Shown here piece by piece: positions 26,590-35,425 of a stretch of DNA of 64,000 nt. Where the stretch lies: NCBI GenBank assembly GCA_965212165.1, contig OZ243096.1, positions 62,001-126,000 of the forward strand, read 5' to 3'. The notes under the pieces are model-generated. The model was not told the DNA's origin and searched no databases. It worked only from the letters and a program-made list of their open reading frames with translations. A program made the translations under genes and the position numbers. Positions within the stretch are counted from its first letter, which is position 1; each line of letters opens with the position of its first letter. This DNA is from RHLJ01 sp965212165. GTDB taxonomy: Bacteria; Bacteroidota; Rhodothermia; Balneolales; Balneolaceae.

Positions 26590-29073
26590 TCAGTAACCTC
26601 TTTGGTAGTTAGTCCTTTTTCCTAAAGGAGCTTCTGGTGTTTTATTCATGTATTCCTCAACAGAAAATTCATCTACTTGAATAGCGTCATATCTAGCATC
26701 TTCCGCTTGCCTTGCTAAATCAGCTTCTTCCTTTGTGATAATACCTTTTTTCAAAGCTGGTGCAATCAAATTTTCCATTGGTGCTTTTGGAAGCTCTCGC
26801 TTCTTCATAGCAACATACATTTTCTTATATACTGGCCCCGCTGAAGTGATTAAATTAAGAGCATTTTCATATCGCCCTATCGCTTCTGTTGGGTCTTTCG
26901 GTATGTATGTTCCACTTGTAATACGATCCCTTTGATCCCCAACAGTTTGCATAGCTGTAGCTACTTTATGTCCGAGGTAGTCAGATGGATAGGTTCCAAT
27001 TGGATTCATTCTAGACCATATACCTGCTAATCGAAATACCCATGTTAGTCCTGGAACCTGGATTTCTCTAAGTATTCCTTCAAATGCAGTTTGAATTCTG
27101 AAGAAAATATAATCCATTGCCCATTTGAAATATGCTTCATCTTCTTTTCTTCTTCCTTCCGCCTCAAATCGTCGCAGAGTAGCTGCAGCTAAATACATAT
27201 AGCTTAAAACATCTGCATATCGACCTGCAATTTTTTCCTTCATCTTTAGAGCTCCACCATATGATCCTAATGCTATATCAGCAAAAAAGGCAAAGGATGC
27301 TGATGTCCATGCTAACTTTTTAAAATATCTTGAACCCGGACCACTTACCGGAGAACCCGCCAATCGCCCTCTAGTTATACTAAGCATAAATGCTCGAGCT
27401 TTATTTCTTACAACGTGACCAATATGAGCCCAAAAATTCTCGTCAAATGCTTTCGCATCTTTATCCGTTAATGCTTTTATCTCATTCAAAGCATAGGGAT
27501 GACAACGAATTGCTCCTTGACCAAAGATCATCAACGTTCTAGTTAGGATGTTCGCCCCTTCAACAGTAATTGCAATCGGTAGTGAAACATATCCATTTGC
27601 AAAAATATTTCTTGGCCCTCTAGATATACCAGCTCCTCCAACTATATCCATAGAATCATTGATTATTTCTCTCATCAATTCCGTAAAATTATATTTGGCA
27701 ATAGCAGTGACAACAGCTGGTTTAGCTCCTGAATCAAGTCCACCTGTTGTATATCTACGGGCAGCCTCCATGAAATAGGTATAACCTCCAACCCTTGCCA
27801 TTGGCTCTTCGATACCTTCAAATTTACCGATATTCAAACCGAATTGTTTTCTGATCATGGCATAGGCACCAACTACTCTAGTCGCCATTTTAGCTCCACC
27901 TAGACTCTGTGCTGGAAGTGAAATCCCACGCCCAACTGCTAGAGATTCCATTAACATACGCCATCCTTTTCCTGCCCCTTCTTTTCCTCCAATAATGGCA
28001 TCTATTGGGACAATCACATCATTTCCATGAGTTGGACAATTATAAAATGGGACACCTAATGGATCGTGTCGCTTCCCTAATACTACACCTTTAGTATTAG
28101 AAGGAATTAAAGCACAAGTGATTCCTAAATCTTCCCCCATTCCAAGTAAATTTTCAGGATCTCGAAGTTTAAAAGCTAAACCTAAAACAGTAGAAATTGC
28201 TGCAAGAGTGATATAGCGTTTATTCCAATTCAGTTTTAGAAACAACTCATCATCTTCCCCTTTAAAAACCTCCCCATCTGAGGTCATCCCTCCAGCATCA
28301 GAACCTGCATTTGGCTCTGTTAACGCAAAGCATGGCATTTCAACCCCTGCTGCTAATCTTGGCAGATAATATTCTTTTTGTTTATCTGTACCATAATGCA
28401 TTAAAAGTTCAGCAGGCCCTAATGAATTTGGTACCATTACTGTTGTTGCCAAAGGTCCACAACGTGAACCAAGTTTAGCTACAATTGCACTATGAGCTGT
28501 TGCTGAAAATTCATGTCCACCAAATTTCTTAGGTACTATTAAACCAAAAAATCCTTCTTTACGCATGTATTCCCATGCATCTTCATTGAAGTCTTTTTTT
28601 ACGAATACATCCCAGTCATTAACCATACCACAAAGTGTTTCCACCTGATTATCTAGAAACTGTTGTTCATCATTAGTCAACTCTGGGTATGGTTCATTTA
28701 AAATTCTTTTGAAGTTAGGTTTACCGGAAAAAAGTTCCCCTTCAATCCATACAGTTCCAGCATCAATTGCAGTTTGTTCCGTTTCTGAAATTGTTGGTAA
28801 AAAGTTAAGTACATCAAGCAATTTCATAATAGGTGAACTCAGTAATGTTCTTCTTATTGGCTTCACATTAAACAAGACAACAAAAACTGAATACGTAATA
28901 ATAAGCCAGTTTGGAGCAGATAGCCCAGCTAAGCCCAAATAACCAACTATTGCCCATAACCATAATGGAGCGCCTGTGTAAGCCAAACCAATAGCTAAAA
29001 CTATGGCTACTCCAACCGAAGCCCAGATTGGCACTTCATATAAAAATCCAAATAACTCAATTAATGTTTCCAT
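26590..29073 (-). CDS. fadE: Acyl-CoA dehydrogenase, long FadE type
   Basis: 827 aa, close to E. coli FadE (814 aa), well above the 380 aa of ordinary acyl-CoA dehydrogenases. Two or three N-terminal membrane helices (ASVGVAIVLAIGLAYTG, LIITYSVFVVLFN) anchor it. The dehydrogenase core follows with CFALTEPNAGSDAGGM (FAD/substrate loop), IDAIIGGKEGAGKGW, GGAGISRGPRN and a C-terminal FadE-specific helical extension. It catalyses the first step of fatty-acid beta-oxidation. A TetR regulator is encoded 11 nt upstream on the same strand and probably controls it in response to acyl-CoA. Confidence 0.93.
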   Translation of the reverse strand: METLIELFGFLYEVPIWASVGVAIVLAIGLAYTGAPLWLWAIVGYLGLAGLSAPNWLIITYSVFVVLFNVKPIRRTLLSSPIMKLLDVLNFLPTISETEQTAIDAGTVWIEGELFSGKPNFKRILNEPYPELTNDEQQFLDNQVETLCGMVNDWDVFVKKDFNEDAWEYMRKEGFFGLIVPKKFGGHEFSATAHSAIVAKLGSRCGPLATTVMVPNSLGPAELLMHYGTDKQKEYYLPRLAAGVEMPCFALTEPNAGSDAGGMTSDGEVFKGEDDELFLKLNWNKRYITLAAISTVLGLAFKLRDPENLLGMGEDLGITCALIPSNTKGVVLGKRHDPLGVPFYNCPTHGNDVIVPIDAIIGGKEGAGKGWRMLMESLAVGRGISLPAQSLGGAKMATRVVGAYAMIRKQFGLNIGKFEGIEEPMARVGGYTYFMEAARRYTTGGLDSGAKPAVVTAIAKYNFTELMREIINDSMDIVGGAGISRGPRNIFANGYVSLPIAITVEGANILTRTLMIFGQGAIRCHPYALNEIKALTDKDAKAFDENFWAHIGHVVRNKARAFMLSITRGRLAGSPVSGPGSRYFKKLAWTSASFAFFADIALGSYGGALKMKEKIAGRYADVLSYMYLAAATLRRFEAEGRRKEDEAYFKWAMDYIFFRIQTAFEGILREIQVPGLTWVFRLAGIWSRMNPIGTYPSDYLGHKVATAMQTVGDQRDRITSGTYIPKDPTEAIGRYENALNLITSAGPVYKKMYVAMKKRELPKAPMENLIAPALKKGIITKEEADLARQAEDARYDAIQVDEFSVEEYMNKTPEAPLGKRTNYQRGY

Positions 29074-29084
29074 ACTCTATTCCT

Positions 29085-29687
29085 TTATGATGTTGTAATT
29101 CTTGTAAGAAATCCTTGAACTATATGATCAATAGATTCCTCAATAAATTTTTCTTTGTCAATTCTACTATCTAAACGTTGATTTAATACTACTGAGATAA
29201 CTCCATGTAATTGCCCCCATATTGAATAAGCCGCTATTTTCGGCTCATCCAGTTCGATTAATCCTTCTTCAATACCTTTTATAATTACCGACTCTAGTAA
29301 AGCATATCCTCTTCTAGCTTTTCGGAATTTTTCTTTCGGGTAACGACTCATTTTACTCGATTGAACCATATAAATAACTTGATATTTCTCTGGATTAGAG
29401 AAAGCAAAATCTACATATGAACGAATAATAGCTTCAAATTTATCAATTGTTGATTGATAACGAGATGCTCCCTGTTCAATCGAAGCACTTAAATGCTCTA
29501 CTGATTCTTCAATCAGCGTATGCACCAAATGGTCTTTATTTTCAAAGTAGAGGTAGATACTAGTAGCAGACGCACCTACTTCTTTCCCAATTTTTCTCAT
29601 AGAAATAGCCGAATAGCCCTCAGTAAACAGTAAGCGCCTGCTGATATCTAATATTCGTTCTCTAAGAGATATTTCTTCTTCACTCAT
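29085..29687 (-). CDS. TetR/AcrR family transcription regulator
   Basis: 200 aa. The N-terminal helix-turn-helix RERILDISRRLLFTEGYSAISMRKIGKEVGASATSIYLYFENKDHLVH is classic TetR; the C-terminal part matches the WHG-type ligand domain (WGQLHGVISVVLNQR). It is the first gene of a pair with fadE, so a fatty-acid or acyl-CoA-responsive repressor is likely. GTTAAC repeats directly upstream are the candidate operator. Confidence 0.92.
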   Translation of the reverse strand: MSEEEISLRERILDISRRLLFTEGYSAISMRKIGKEVGASATSIYLYFENKDHLVHTLIEESVEHLSASIEQGASRYQSTIDKFEAIIRSYVDFAFSNPEKYQVIYMVQSSKMSRYPKEKFRKARRGYALLESVIIKGIEEGLIELDEPKIAAYSIWGQLHGVISVVLNQRLDSRIDKEKFIEESIDHIVQGFLTRITTS

Positions 29688-29697
29688 AATTTTAGAC

Positions 29698-29730
29698 TGG
29701 TTAACGGTGTTAACTTAACGAAGTTAACCA
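29698..29730. promoter_or_regulatory. Candidate TetR operator with three GTTAAC elements
   Basis: Inverted 8-nt arms TGGTTAAC (29698-29705) and GTTAACCA (29723-29730) enclose a third GTTAAC (29709-29714), within 11 to 43 nt of the TetR start codon. This matches the placement of an autoregulatory operator. Confidence 0.55.
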
Positions 29731-29769
29731 TTCCCATGAGAAAATCAAGAGTTCATTTATCTTCAAAAA

Positions 29770-30426
29770 TCAATCTAATGAAAAGGAAAGGAAGCGAATG
29801 TTTCTACCTTTTTTTAGGTGTAATCCTTCGTAGTAGGTTTTAATTGAAAGTTCTGGGTCGTTTGGACATTCTTTGTACACATCTGCAATATCGCGATGTA
29901 ATATCAAATCTTCTTCCTCAATAACATCTTTTGTAAACTCATACAATTCTGGGCTATCAGTTTTCAAGTTTATCCTAGCACCCATTTTTAACAGAGGCCT
30001 ATAGAGTTCTAAAAATTTTGGGGAAGTTAGTTTTTTTCGATCTTTATTTAGTTGAGGGTCTGGAAAAATAATCCAGATTTCATCAATTTCTTTCTCGGTA
30101 AAAAACTGATCAAGATGATCGATATAGGCTCTAAAAAAGCGGACATTATTAAGGTTATTTTCTATTGCCTTTGTGGCACCAACCCACATTCTATTTCCTT
30201 TGATATCAAATCCAATAAGATTCTTATCTGAGTAAAGTCTAGCTAATCCTATTGAATACTCACCCTTCCCGCATGCAAGCTCAAGAACAATAGGATGATC
30301 GTTTTGAAAAATATTTGAGTTCCAAGTACCGCTTGGAAATGGATTTTTACTATTATAGTCTGACCACTCGAACACATTTTCTAGTGCTCGAATTTGTTCC
30401 ATTCTTTTTTCCTTAATCTTAGGCAT
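29770..30426 (-). CDS. trmB: tRNA (guanine-N7-)-methyltransferase TrmB
   Basis: 218 aa. The SAM-binding motif is LELACGKGEYSIGLARLY near residue 50, with GFDIKGNRMWVGATKA and the family signature IWIIFPDPQLNKDRKKLTSPKFLELYRPLL. The enzyme methylates G46 in the tRNA variable loop. It is the last gene of a three-gene unit with pdxH (3-nt gap) and a thioredoxin-like gene. Confidence 0.95.
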   Translation of the reverse strand: MPKIKEKRMEQIRALENVFEWSDYNSKNPFPSGTWNSNIFQNDHPIVLELACGKGEYSIGLARLYSDKNLIGFDIKGNRMWVGATKAIENNLNNVRFFRAYIDHLDQFFTEKEIDEIWIIFPDPQLNKDRKKLTSPKFLELYRPLLKMGARINLKTDSPELYEFTKDVIEEEDLILHRDIADVYKECPNDPELSIKTYYEGLHLKKGRNIRFLSFSLD

Positions 30427-30429
30427 TTC

Positions 30430-31074
30430 TCAAGGTGATAGTCTTTGTATTAACCAACTGTTATCTTCTTTTTTGTAAGTGATACGATCATGAAGTCGAC
30501 TTCTTCTACCCTGCCAAAATTCAAAATATATTGGGTTTACTAGGTATCCACCCCATGTTTCAGGCATTGGAACTGTGCCTTCTGAATATTTTTCTGAAAG
30601 AGCATTGAACTTTTTATCAAGAAAATCTCGGTTTCTTACAACTTCGCTTTGGTTAGAAGCCATTGCTCCAATTTGGCTCATATGTGGCCTACTCTTAAAA
30701 TATATTTCGCTTTCTTCTCTTGGAAGTTTTTCCGCAATACCTTCAATTTGAACTTGCCGTTCTAACTCATGCCAAAAAAAGGTAATCGATACATTTGGGT
30801 TAGTTGCAATATCTTTACCTTTATTACTAGCTTGATTTGTATAAAAAGTAAACCCTTTCTCATCAAAGCCTTTTAAAAGAACTATTCTTCCATGTGGCCT
30901 ATTAGAACGGTCAACAGTGCATAGGGTCATTGCATTTGGCTCTTTAACTTCTGAGCTTACAGCTTCATTGAACCAAAAACCAAACTGTTTAAATGGGTTT
31001 TTAGCTACCTCCGATTCGTCCAGAGTGTGCTGACTGTATTCTTGTCTTAGTTTTTGAATTTCTTGTTTATTCAT
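30430..31074 (-). CDS. pdxH: Pyridoxamine/pyridoxine 5'-phosphate oxidase
   Basis: 214 aa FMN enzyme making PLP. Recognised by RPHGRIVLLKGFDEKGFTFYTN, FFWHELERQVQIEGIAEKL, SRPHMSQIGAMASNQSEV and the C-terminal WQGRRSRLHDRI(T)Y, with the conserved Arg/His phosphate and substrate contacts. Typical length. It starts 2 nt after the thioredoxin-like gene upstream. It supplies the PLP used by the window's transaminases and lyase, though that link is only metabolic. Confidence 0.96.
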   Translation of the reverse strand: MNKQEIQKLRQEYSQHTLDESEVAKNPFKQFGFWFNEAVSSEVKEPNAMTLCTVDRSNRPHGRIVLLKGFDEKGFTFYTNQASNKGKDIATNPNVSITFFWHELERQVQIEGIAEKLPREESEIYFKSRPHMSQIGAMASNQSEVVRNRDFLDKKFNALSEKYSEGTVPMPETWGGYLVNPIYFEFWQGRRSRLHDRITYKKEDNSWLIQRLSP

Positions 31075-31076
31075 TT

Positions 31077-31658
31077 TTACCCAAAATATTCTGGTTCATT
31101 ACCTGAAATCCATTTTATGTTACAACCTATACTAGGTATTTGGTTTTCAAGAGGTTCATCTCCCGATAATAACGCCTCAATAGCTTTTTGTAGATCTGAG
31201 CCTGTTGCTTCTTGCCCATTCCCAGGCCTACTACCATCAAATTGCCCACGATAAGTCAGAGCTCCTTGCTCATCAAATAAAAAGAAATCAGGTGTACACG
31301 CCGCTTTGTAAGCTTTCGCTACATTTTGATCTTCATCAAAAAGATAGGGAAACGGATAATTTTCTTGTCTCACAATTTTAGACATTTCAACGGGCCCATC
31401 CTGTGGATATTTTTCAACATCATTAGAGCTAATTGCAACAAAGCCAATTCCTTTTTGAATATAATTGTTTGCAAGTTCGACAAGGGCCTTATTTATATGA
31501 ATAACATATGGACAATGGTTACAAATAAATGCAATTACTGTTCCTTTAGATCTACTCGAATATTTTTTTAAGTTTAAAATTCCACCAGTTACAATTGGCA
31601 GTGTAAAATCAGGAGCCTTTGTTCCAAGCTCAAGCATAGTTGATTCTACTGCAGACAT
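31077..31658 (-). CDS. Thioredoxin-fold protein of the AhpC/TSA type
   Basis: 193 aa. Thioredoxin-fold start GTKAPDFTLPIVTGGILNLKKYSS, then the redox motif FICNHCPYVI (CxxC near residue 46-49), VAISSNDVEKYPQDGP, the AACTPDFFLFD cis-Pro/Cys segment and GQFDGSRPGNG. This is a recognised cytoplasmic family in Bacteroidota and Proteobacteria, a thiol oxidoreductase or peroxidase of unknown partner. No signal peptide. First gene of the unit with pdxH and trmB. Confidence 0.88.
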   Translation of the reverse strand: MSAVESTMLELGTKAPDFTLPIVTGGILNLKKYSSRSKGTVIAFICNHCPYVIHINKALVELANNYIQKGIGFVAISSNDVEKYPQDGPVEMSKIVRQENYPFPYLFDEDQNVAKAYKAACTPDFFLFDEQGALTYRGQFDGSRPGNGQEATGSDLQKAIEALLSGDEPLENQIPSIGCNIKWISGNEPEYFG

Positions 31659-31799
31659 TTATTCCTTGTTTTTATATGGGCAATCATTATCCCAATGTTA
31701 CTCTTCTAGATGAATATTTAATGAAAATAAGGTTATTACTGAAGAGGTTAAAGGCTATAACAGAATTTTAAATTGTTTTAAAACTTGATAGGTAGATAT

Positions 31800-31900
31800 A
31801 AAAAATCCCGACACCCTAGAAGAAAATAAATATAGTGGTCATCTATGTTAAAAAGCTACTCTCATGCACGGGCGCCGGGAAGCTATAGTACGTAGACGAA
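31800..31900 (-). ncRNA. Putative small RNA: terminator-like hairpin with 24-nt antisense to susC start region
   Basis: Minus-strand arms 31880-31870 and 31816-31806 form an 11-bp stem, TCCCGGCGCCC with GGGTGTCGGGA, using two G-U pairs. The same bases give two A-C mismatches on the plus strand, so the structure belongs to a minus-strand RNA. Six T follow at 31805-31800, as in a rho-independent terminator. The loop of about 53 nt contains 31860-31837, complementary to susC mRNA 2160-2136 with a single bulge. It begins about 75 nt after the radical SAM stop, so it may be processed from that mRNA's 3' end. A weak promoter-like TACACTTTTCG lies at 31911-31901. I recognise no known RNA family. Confidence 0.55.
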
Positions 31901-31953
31901 CGAAAAGTGTATTTGTTTCTTTCAATTTGTTAAATAATTGTAAACAGTTTCAT

Positions 31954-33012
31954 TTAAAAAAGATTCAGTTGCTCTCCAGAGCTCTTAACAAAGAAATCTG
32001 TTGTTAAAGTGCTTCGGACTTTATTTAAACCCAATCTTTTTGTCTGTATATCAAAAACATCTTTTATCTGTTTTGAGAAATTACCCTCACCACTCATTCT
32101 ATTTGCCCATTCTGCATCATATAATTTTCCACCTCTCATATCAAATAGCCTATTCTTAATTTTTTCTTTTCTATCTGGGAAATGTTGTTCAAGCCAATCA
32201 ACAAAAATATCTTTCACTTTATACGGAAGCCGTACAATAATATAACTAGCATGAGAAGCCCCTGCATCGCTAGCAGCTCTAAGTATATCTGAGCATTCAT
32301 GTTCTGTTAATCCAGGAATTATGGGCGCAACATTTACACCTACTGGAATTCCTGCTTCAGCTAACATTTCAATAGCTTTTAATCTTCGATATGGTCTAGA
32401 TGTTCTTGGTTCCATCAACTCAGTTAATTCCTTATTAAGAGATGTAATTGATAAAGTGACATTTACACATTTATAGTTTGCTAATCTCCTTAGGATGTCT
32501 ATATCTCGAGTTACAAGAAAGTTTTTAGTAATTATACCAACTGGGTTTTTAAAATCAGCTAATACTTTTAGACACTTTCTAGTTATTTCTAGCTTTCGTT
32601 CTATTGGCTGATAAACATCTGTAATTCCACTCATTGCGATAATCTGAGGCTCCCATTTTGGAGATTTAAGTGTTTTTTTAAGAAGCTCAGGGGCGTCATA
32701 TTTAACAACAATCTTAGTTTCAAAGTCGAGCCCAACAGAAAAGCCTAAGTATTCATGGTATGGACGAGCATAGCAATAAATACAACCATGTTCGCATCCT
32801 CGATATGGATTTAGTCCAGCTTCAAAAGGGATATCAGGACTTTTATTAAAGGAGATTATATTCTTTGTATCATCTTTGAAGAGCTGCGTTTTTTGAGAGG
32901 GCTTCTCTCCTGTTTCCTCATCAAGTTCGTAATCTATATAGTGGCCTTCAAAGCGATTTATGGGATTGTCTGAAGCACCTCTCCCCCGTTTTGATTTTTG
33001 TAATTGAGACAT
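31954..33012 (-). CDS. Radical SAM protein, PA0069/SPL-like family
   Basis: 352 aa. The Fe-S motif is CEHGCIYCYARP (C-x3-C-x2-C) in the segment AGLNPYRGCEHGC typical of this family. It continues IIAMSGITDVYQPIERKLEITRKCL, VNVTLSITSLNKEL and GVNVAPIIPGLTEHE. The family is related to spore photoproduct lyase but has no defined substrate. No obvious operon partner. Its 3' end leads into the putative small RNA at 31800-31900, which may double as its terminator. Confidence 0.88.
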   Translation of the reverse strand: MSQLQKSKRGRGASDNPINRFEGHYIDYELDEETGEKPSQKTQLFKDDTKNIISFNKSPDIPFEAGLNPYRGCEHGCIYCYARPYHEYLGFSVGLDFETKIVVKYDAPELLKKTLKSPKWEPQIIAMSGITDVYQPIERKLEITRKCLKVLADFKNPVGIITKNFLVTRDIDILRRLANYKCVNVTLSITSLNKELTELMEPRTSRPYRRLKAIEMLAEAGIPVGVNVAPIIPGLTEHECSDILRAASDAGASHASYIIVRLPYKVKDIFVDWLEQHFPDRKEKIKNRLFDMRGGKLYDAEWANRMSGEGNFSKQIKDVFDIQTKRLGLNKVRSTLTTDFFVKSSGEQLNLF

Positions 33013-33078
33013 AAAACAAAATTAAATTTACATATATTGTACATATAATTTATCCTATCAACAACTAATCTATATAAA

Positions 33079-33106
33079 AAAAGCCATATCAATTGATATG
33101 GCTTTT
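33079..33106 (-). terminator. Perfect 12-bp terminator hairpin after the amidohydrolase
   Basis: AAAAGCCATATC, loop AATT, GATATGGCTTTT, with A-runs and T-runs on both sides. It lies 26 nt past the amidohydrolase stop. The structure could work on both strands. Confidence 0.85.
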
Positions 33107-33131
33107 AAAACGTGTATAATACTATTCCTTA

Positions 33132-34772
33132 TCAAAAAACTTTCTCGCCTGCTACCCATGTTTCAAGAACTTGAATATCCCAAATATCGCTAGCTGGAGT
33201 ATTGAAGTAATCACTATCGATAAAAATAAAATCTGCCCACTTACCTGGCTCTAAAGATCCAAGTACATCTTCTTGATGAGCAGCATATGCAGCATCTATT
33301 GTAAATGCTCTTAACGCTTGTTCTCTAGAGAGTGATTCTTCAGGGTACCAACCTCCTTCAGGCTCGCCGTCTTGTCCCATTCTTGTAACCGCAGAATAGA
33401 GTCCAAAAAATGGATTTGAATATTCAACAGGGAAATCAGATCCAGCAGCGACTACTGTACCTTGATCCAAAAAAGTTTGCCATGCATAACCGCCCTTAAT
33501 ACGTTGAGGTCCAACTCGGTCTTCAGCCATATTTTTATCACTTGTAGCATGAGTAGGCTGCATAGATGCAATCACATCTAATTCTTTAAATCTAGGGATA
33601 TCATCAAGAGATACAATTTGAGCATGCTCTACCCTATTGCGTAATCCTTGATCACCATGTTGCTCTTTACCAAACTGAATAGCATCTAATACCTGGCGAT
33701 TTCCAGCATCTCCAATAGCATGAATATTTGCTTGAAAGCCTTTCCCCATAACTTTAGAAGCCATTGAATTCATTTCATCCTGACTAACAAAAAGTAATCC
33801 TCTATTACCTGGATCATCAGAATAAGGCTGAATCATTGCTGCACCTCTACTTCCTAATGCTCCATCAGAGTATAATTTCACACTTCTTAGAGACAACATA
33901 TCATTCGCATAGGAATCGATTGGACCATTTGCTGATAAAGTATCAAAGACTAGACCTGCTCCTGAAATCATTCCATAAATTCTTGCCGTTAACTTTTCAC
34001 TATCTGCGAAATCTTTATAAAGTTCCCAAGTTTTCACATCAACACCTGCATCATGAACAGAAGTAATGCCCTCTTTTGCCATTTGTTCAAGTGCTTTTTC
34101 AAAAGCCAATGTTCTTTTCAAGTCTGAATCTGGAGGAATTATTGAATTTACATATCCTTCTGCAGCGTCAATAAAAACGCCAGTGGCATAACCTCTGGAG
34201 TCTCTAATAATTTTCCCTCCTTGTGGGTCTGGCGTATCTTGACTAACTCCTGCTAAACGCATAGCCATCGTATTACCCCAACCAGCATGGCCATCAACTC
34301 TATCTAACCAAACTGGGCGATCAGAAACAACTTTATCAATATCTTCTGCTGTTGGAAATTCGTTTTCTGACCATAGTGTTTGATTCCAACCTCTTCCAAG
34401 TATCCATTCTAAATCAGGATTCTCTTCAGCATACTCTTCGATTTTACTGAGGGTTTCCTCAAGAGTATTAAGCCCAACTAGGTTTACCTCAAGTTGTTGA
34501 AAACCAAGATTCATTACATGTCCATGAGCATCAATTAATCCAGGGAGCATTGTTTTTCCATTTCCATCAATCAAAACTCCTTCATACTTCTCATTTAGTT
34601 CAGTTCCTCCAACTTCTACAACTTTTCCATCTGCGAATACAAGAGTGGAAAATTCTACAAGTTCATCATTTGAAAAAGTGTAGCCATTAACATTTGAGAT
34701 GATAGTATTCTGAGGTTGCTGTGTACATGCAATTCCTAGGAAAAGAGCGATTAGATAAAATATATTTTTCAT
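33132..34772 (-). CDS. Amidohydrolase-3 (YtcJ-like) family lipoprotein
   Basis: 546 aa from the ATG at 34772. That start gives the lipoprotein signal KNIFYLIALFLGIAC with lipobox LGIAC; the in-frame ATG at 34796 would only add eight residues. Metal-site motifs: LPGLIDAHGHVM (HxH), the His of HAIGDAGNRQVLDAI, VEHAQIV, and the terminal Asp of AAGSDFPVE. The C-terminal GSLEPGKWADFIFID is the usual closing strand. A metal-dependent exported hydrolase of unknown amide or imide substrate. Monocistronic with its own terminator. Confidence 0.88.
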   Translation of the reverse strand: MKNIFYLIALFLGIACTQQPQNTIISNVNGYTFSNDELVEFSTLVFADGKVVEVGGTELNEKYEGVLIDGNGKTMLPGLIDAHGHVMNLGFQQLEVNLVGLNTLEETLSKIEEYAEENPDLEWILGRGWNQTLWSENEFPTAEDIDKVVSDRPVWLDRVDGHAGWGNTMAMRLAGVSQDTPDPQGGKIIRDSRGYATGVFIDAAEGYVNSIIPPDSDLKRTLAFEKALEQMAKEGITSVHDAGVDVKTWELYKDFADSEKLTARIYGMISGAGLVFDTLSANGPIDSYANDMLSLRSVKLYSDGALGSRGAAMIQPYSDDPGNRGLLFVSQDEMNSMASKVMGKGFQANIHAIGDAGNRQVLDAIQFGKEQHGDQGLRNRVEHAQIVSLDDIPRFKELDVIASMQPTHATSDKNMAEDRVGPQRIKGGYAWQTFLDQGTVVAAGSDFPVEYSNPFFGLYSAVTRMGQDGEPEGGWYPEESLSREQALRAFTIDAAYAAHQEDVLGSLEPGKWADFIFIDSDYFNTPASDIWDIQVLETWVAGEKVF

Positions 34773-34957
34773 TTTCTTGATTTGAATTCTAAACATTGTC
34801 TATTTAAGTATTTAGCCTGTTAAAATGATTATTTATAAGATGAGAGTTTCGAACTAATAAATAATTTCACAAATTTTTTCACTTTCTTCATGTGTTTAAT
34901 CAACGTATTACTGACTTTATTTAATCCTTTTCGGAGTGAAAAGAAAGTAATTATCTT

Positions 34958-35425
34958 TCACTCTACTGCATCCATAAAATTTGTACTTAGATTCTTTATT
35001 TTTAAAAAATTCATTTTCAAAAAGTCGGGTTTAACTTTTCTATTTTTTAATTCCTGATAGCTTACAAATTGTAATTCTTTTAAAAGCTGAAATTCGGCAG
35101 CATGCTCGGGATCTTTACCTAATTCGAGGACACCGCCAATTTCTTTTACCCAAAAGAAAAATTCTATTGCATGAAAAGGCTCATCTATCAGCTCATTAAT
35201 ATGTATAAGTTTTCCAACTTCAACAGAAAGACCAGTTTCTTCTTTATACTCTCTTTTTAAAGCTGCATGTATTGACTCTCCAAATTCTACTCCACCACCT
35301 GGTGGCATCCAAATATCATCATTAGAAATTGGTGATCTTAGCTTAACTAAGAGAAGTTTTTCATCTTCTACAAGTAACCCAGAAGCTCTAACTCTTAGTT
35401 TACCTGTATAGATGGATTCACTCAC
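34958..35425 (-). CDS. NUDIX hydrolase
   Basis: 155 aa. The Nudix box is GGGVEFGESIHAALKREYKEETGL near residues 43-65, with all the glutamates of G-x5-E-x7-RE-x2-EE-x-G. It hydrolyses a nucleoside diphosphate linked to another group; the substrate is unknown. The start overlaps the pyrG stop by 4 nt (ATGA), so it is translationally coupled to CTP synthase. This may hint at a nucleotide-pool role. Confidence 0.9.
   Translation of the reverse strand: MSESIYTGKLRVRASGLLVEDEKLLLVKLRSPISNDDIWMPPGGGVEFGESIHAALKREYKEETGLSVEVGKLIHINELIDEPFHAIEFFFWVKEIGGVLELGKDPEHAAEFQLLKELQFVSYQELKNRKVKPDFLKMNFLKIKNLSTNFMDAVE

Noticed and set aside
31806..31880. SRP RNA or another known structured RNA
   Set aside because: The SRP GGAA-type apical helix is absent, and I recognise no conserved motif of tmRNA, 6S or riboswitches.
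31837..31893. Plus-strand mini-ORF of 16 codons starting at the ATG in the susC-like 24-nt match
   Set aside because: It has no ribosome site or coding character. The surrounding stem closes only on the minus strand, which favours an antisense RNA.
34920..34975. Terminator after the NUDIX gene
   Set aside because: GAGTGAAA and TTTCACTC arms exist but include the stop codon, and no T-run follows on the minus strand.
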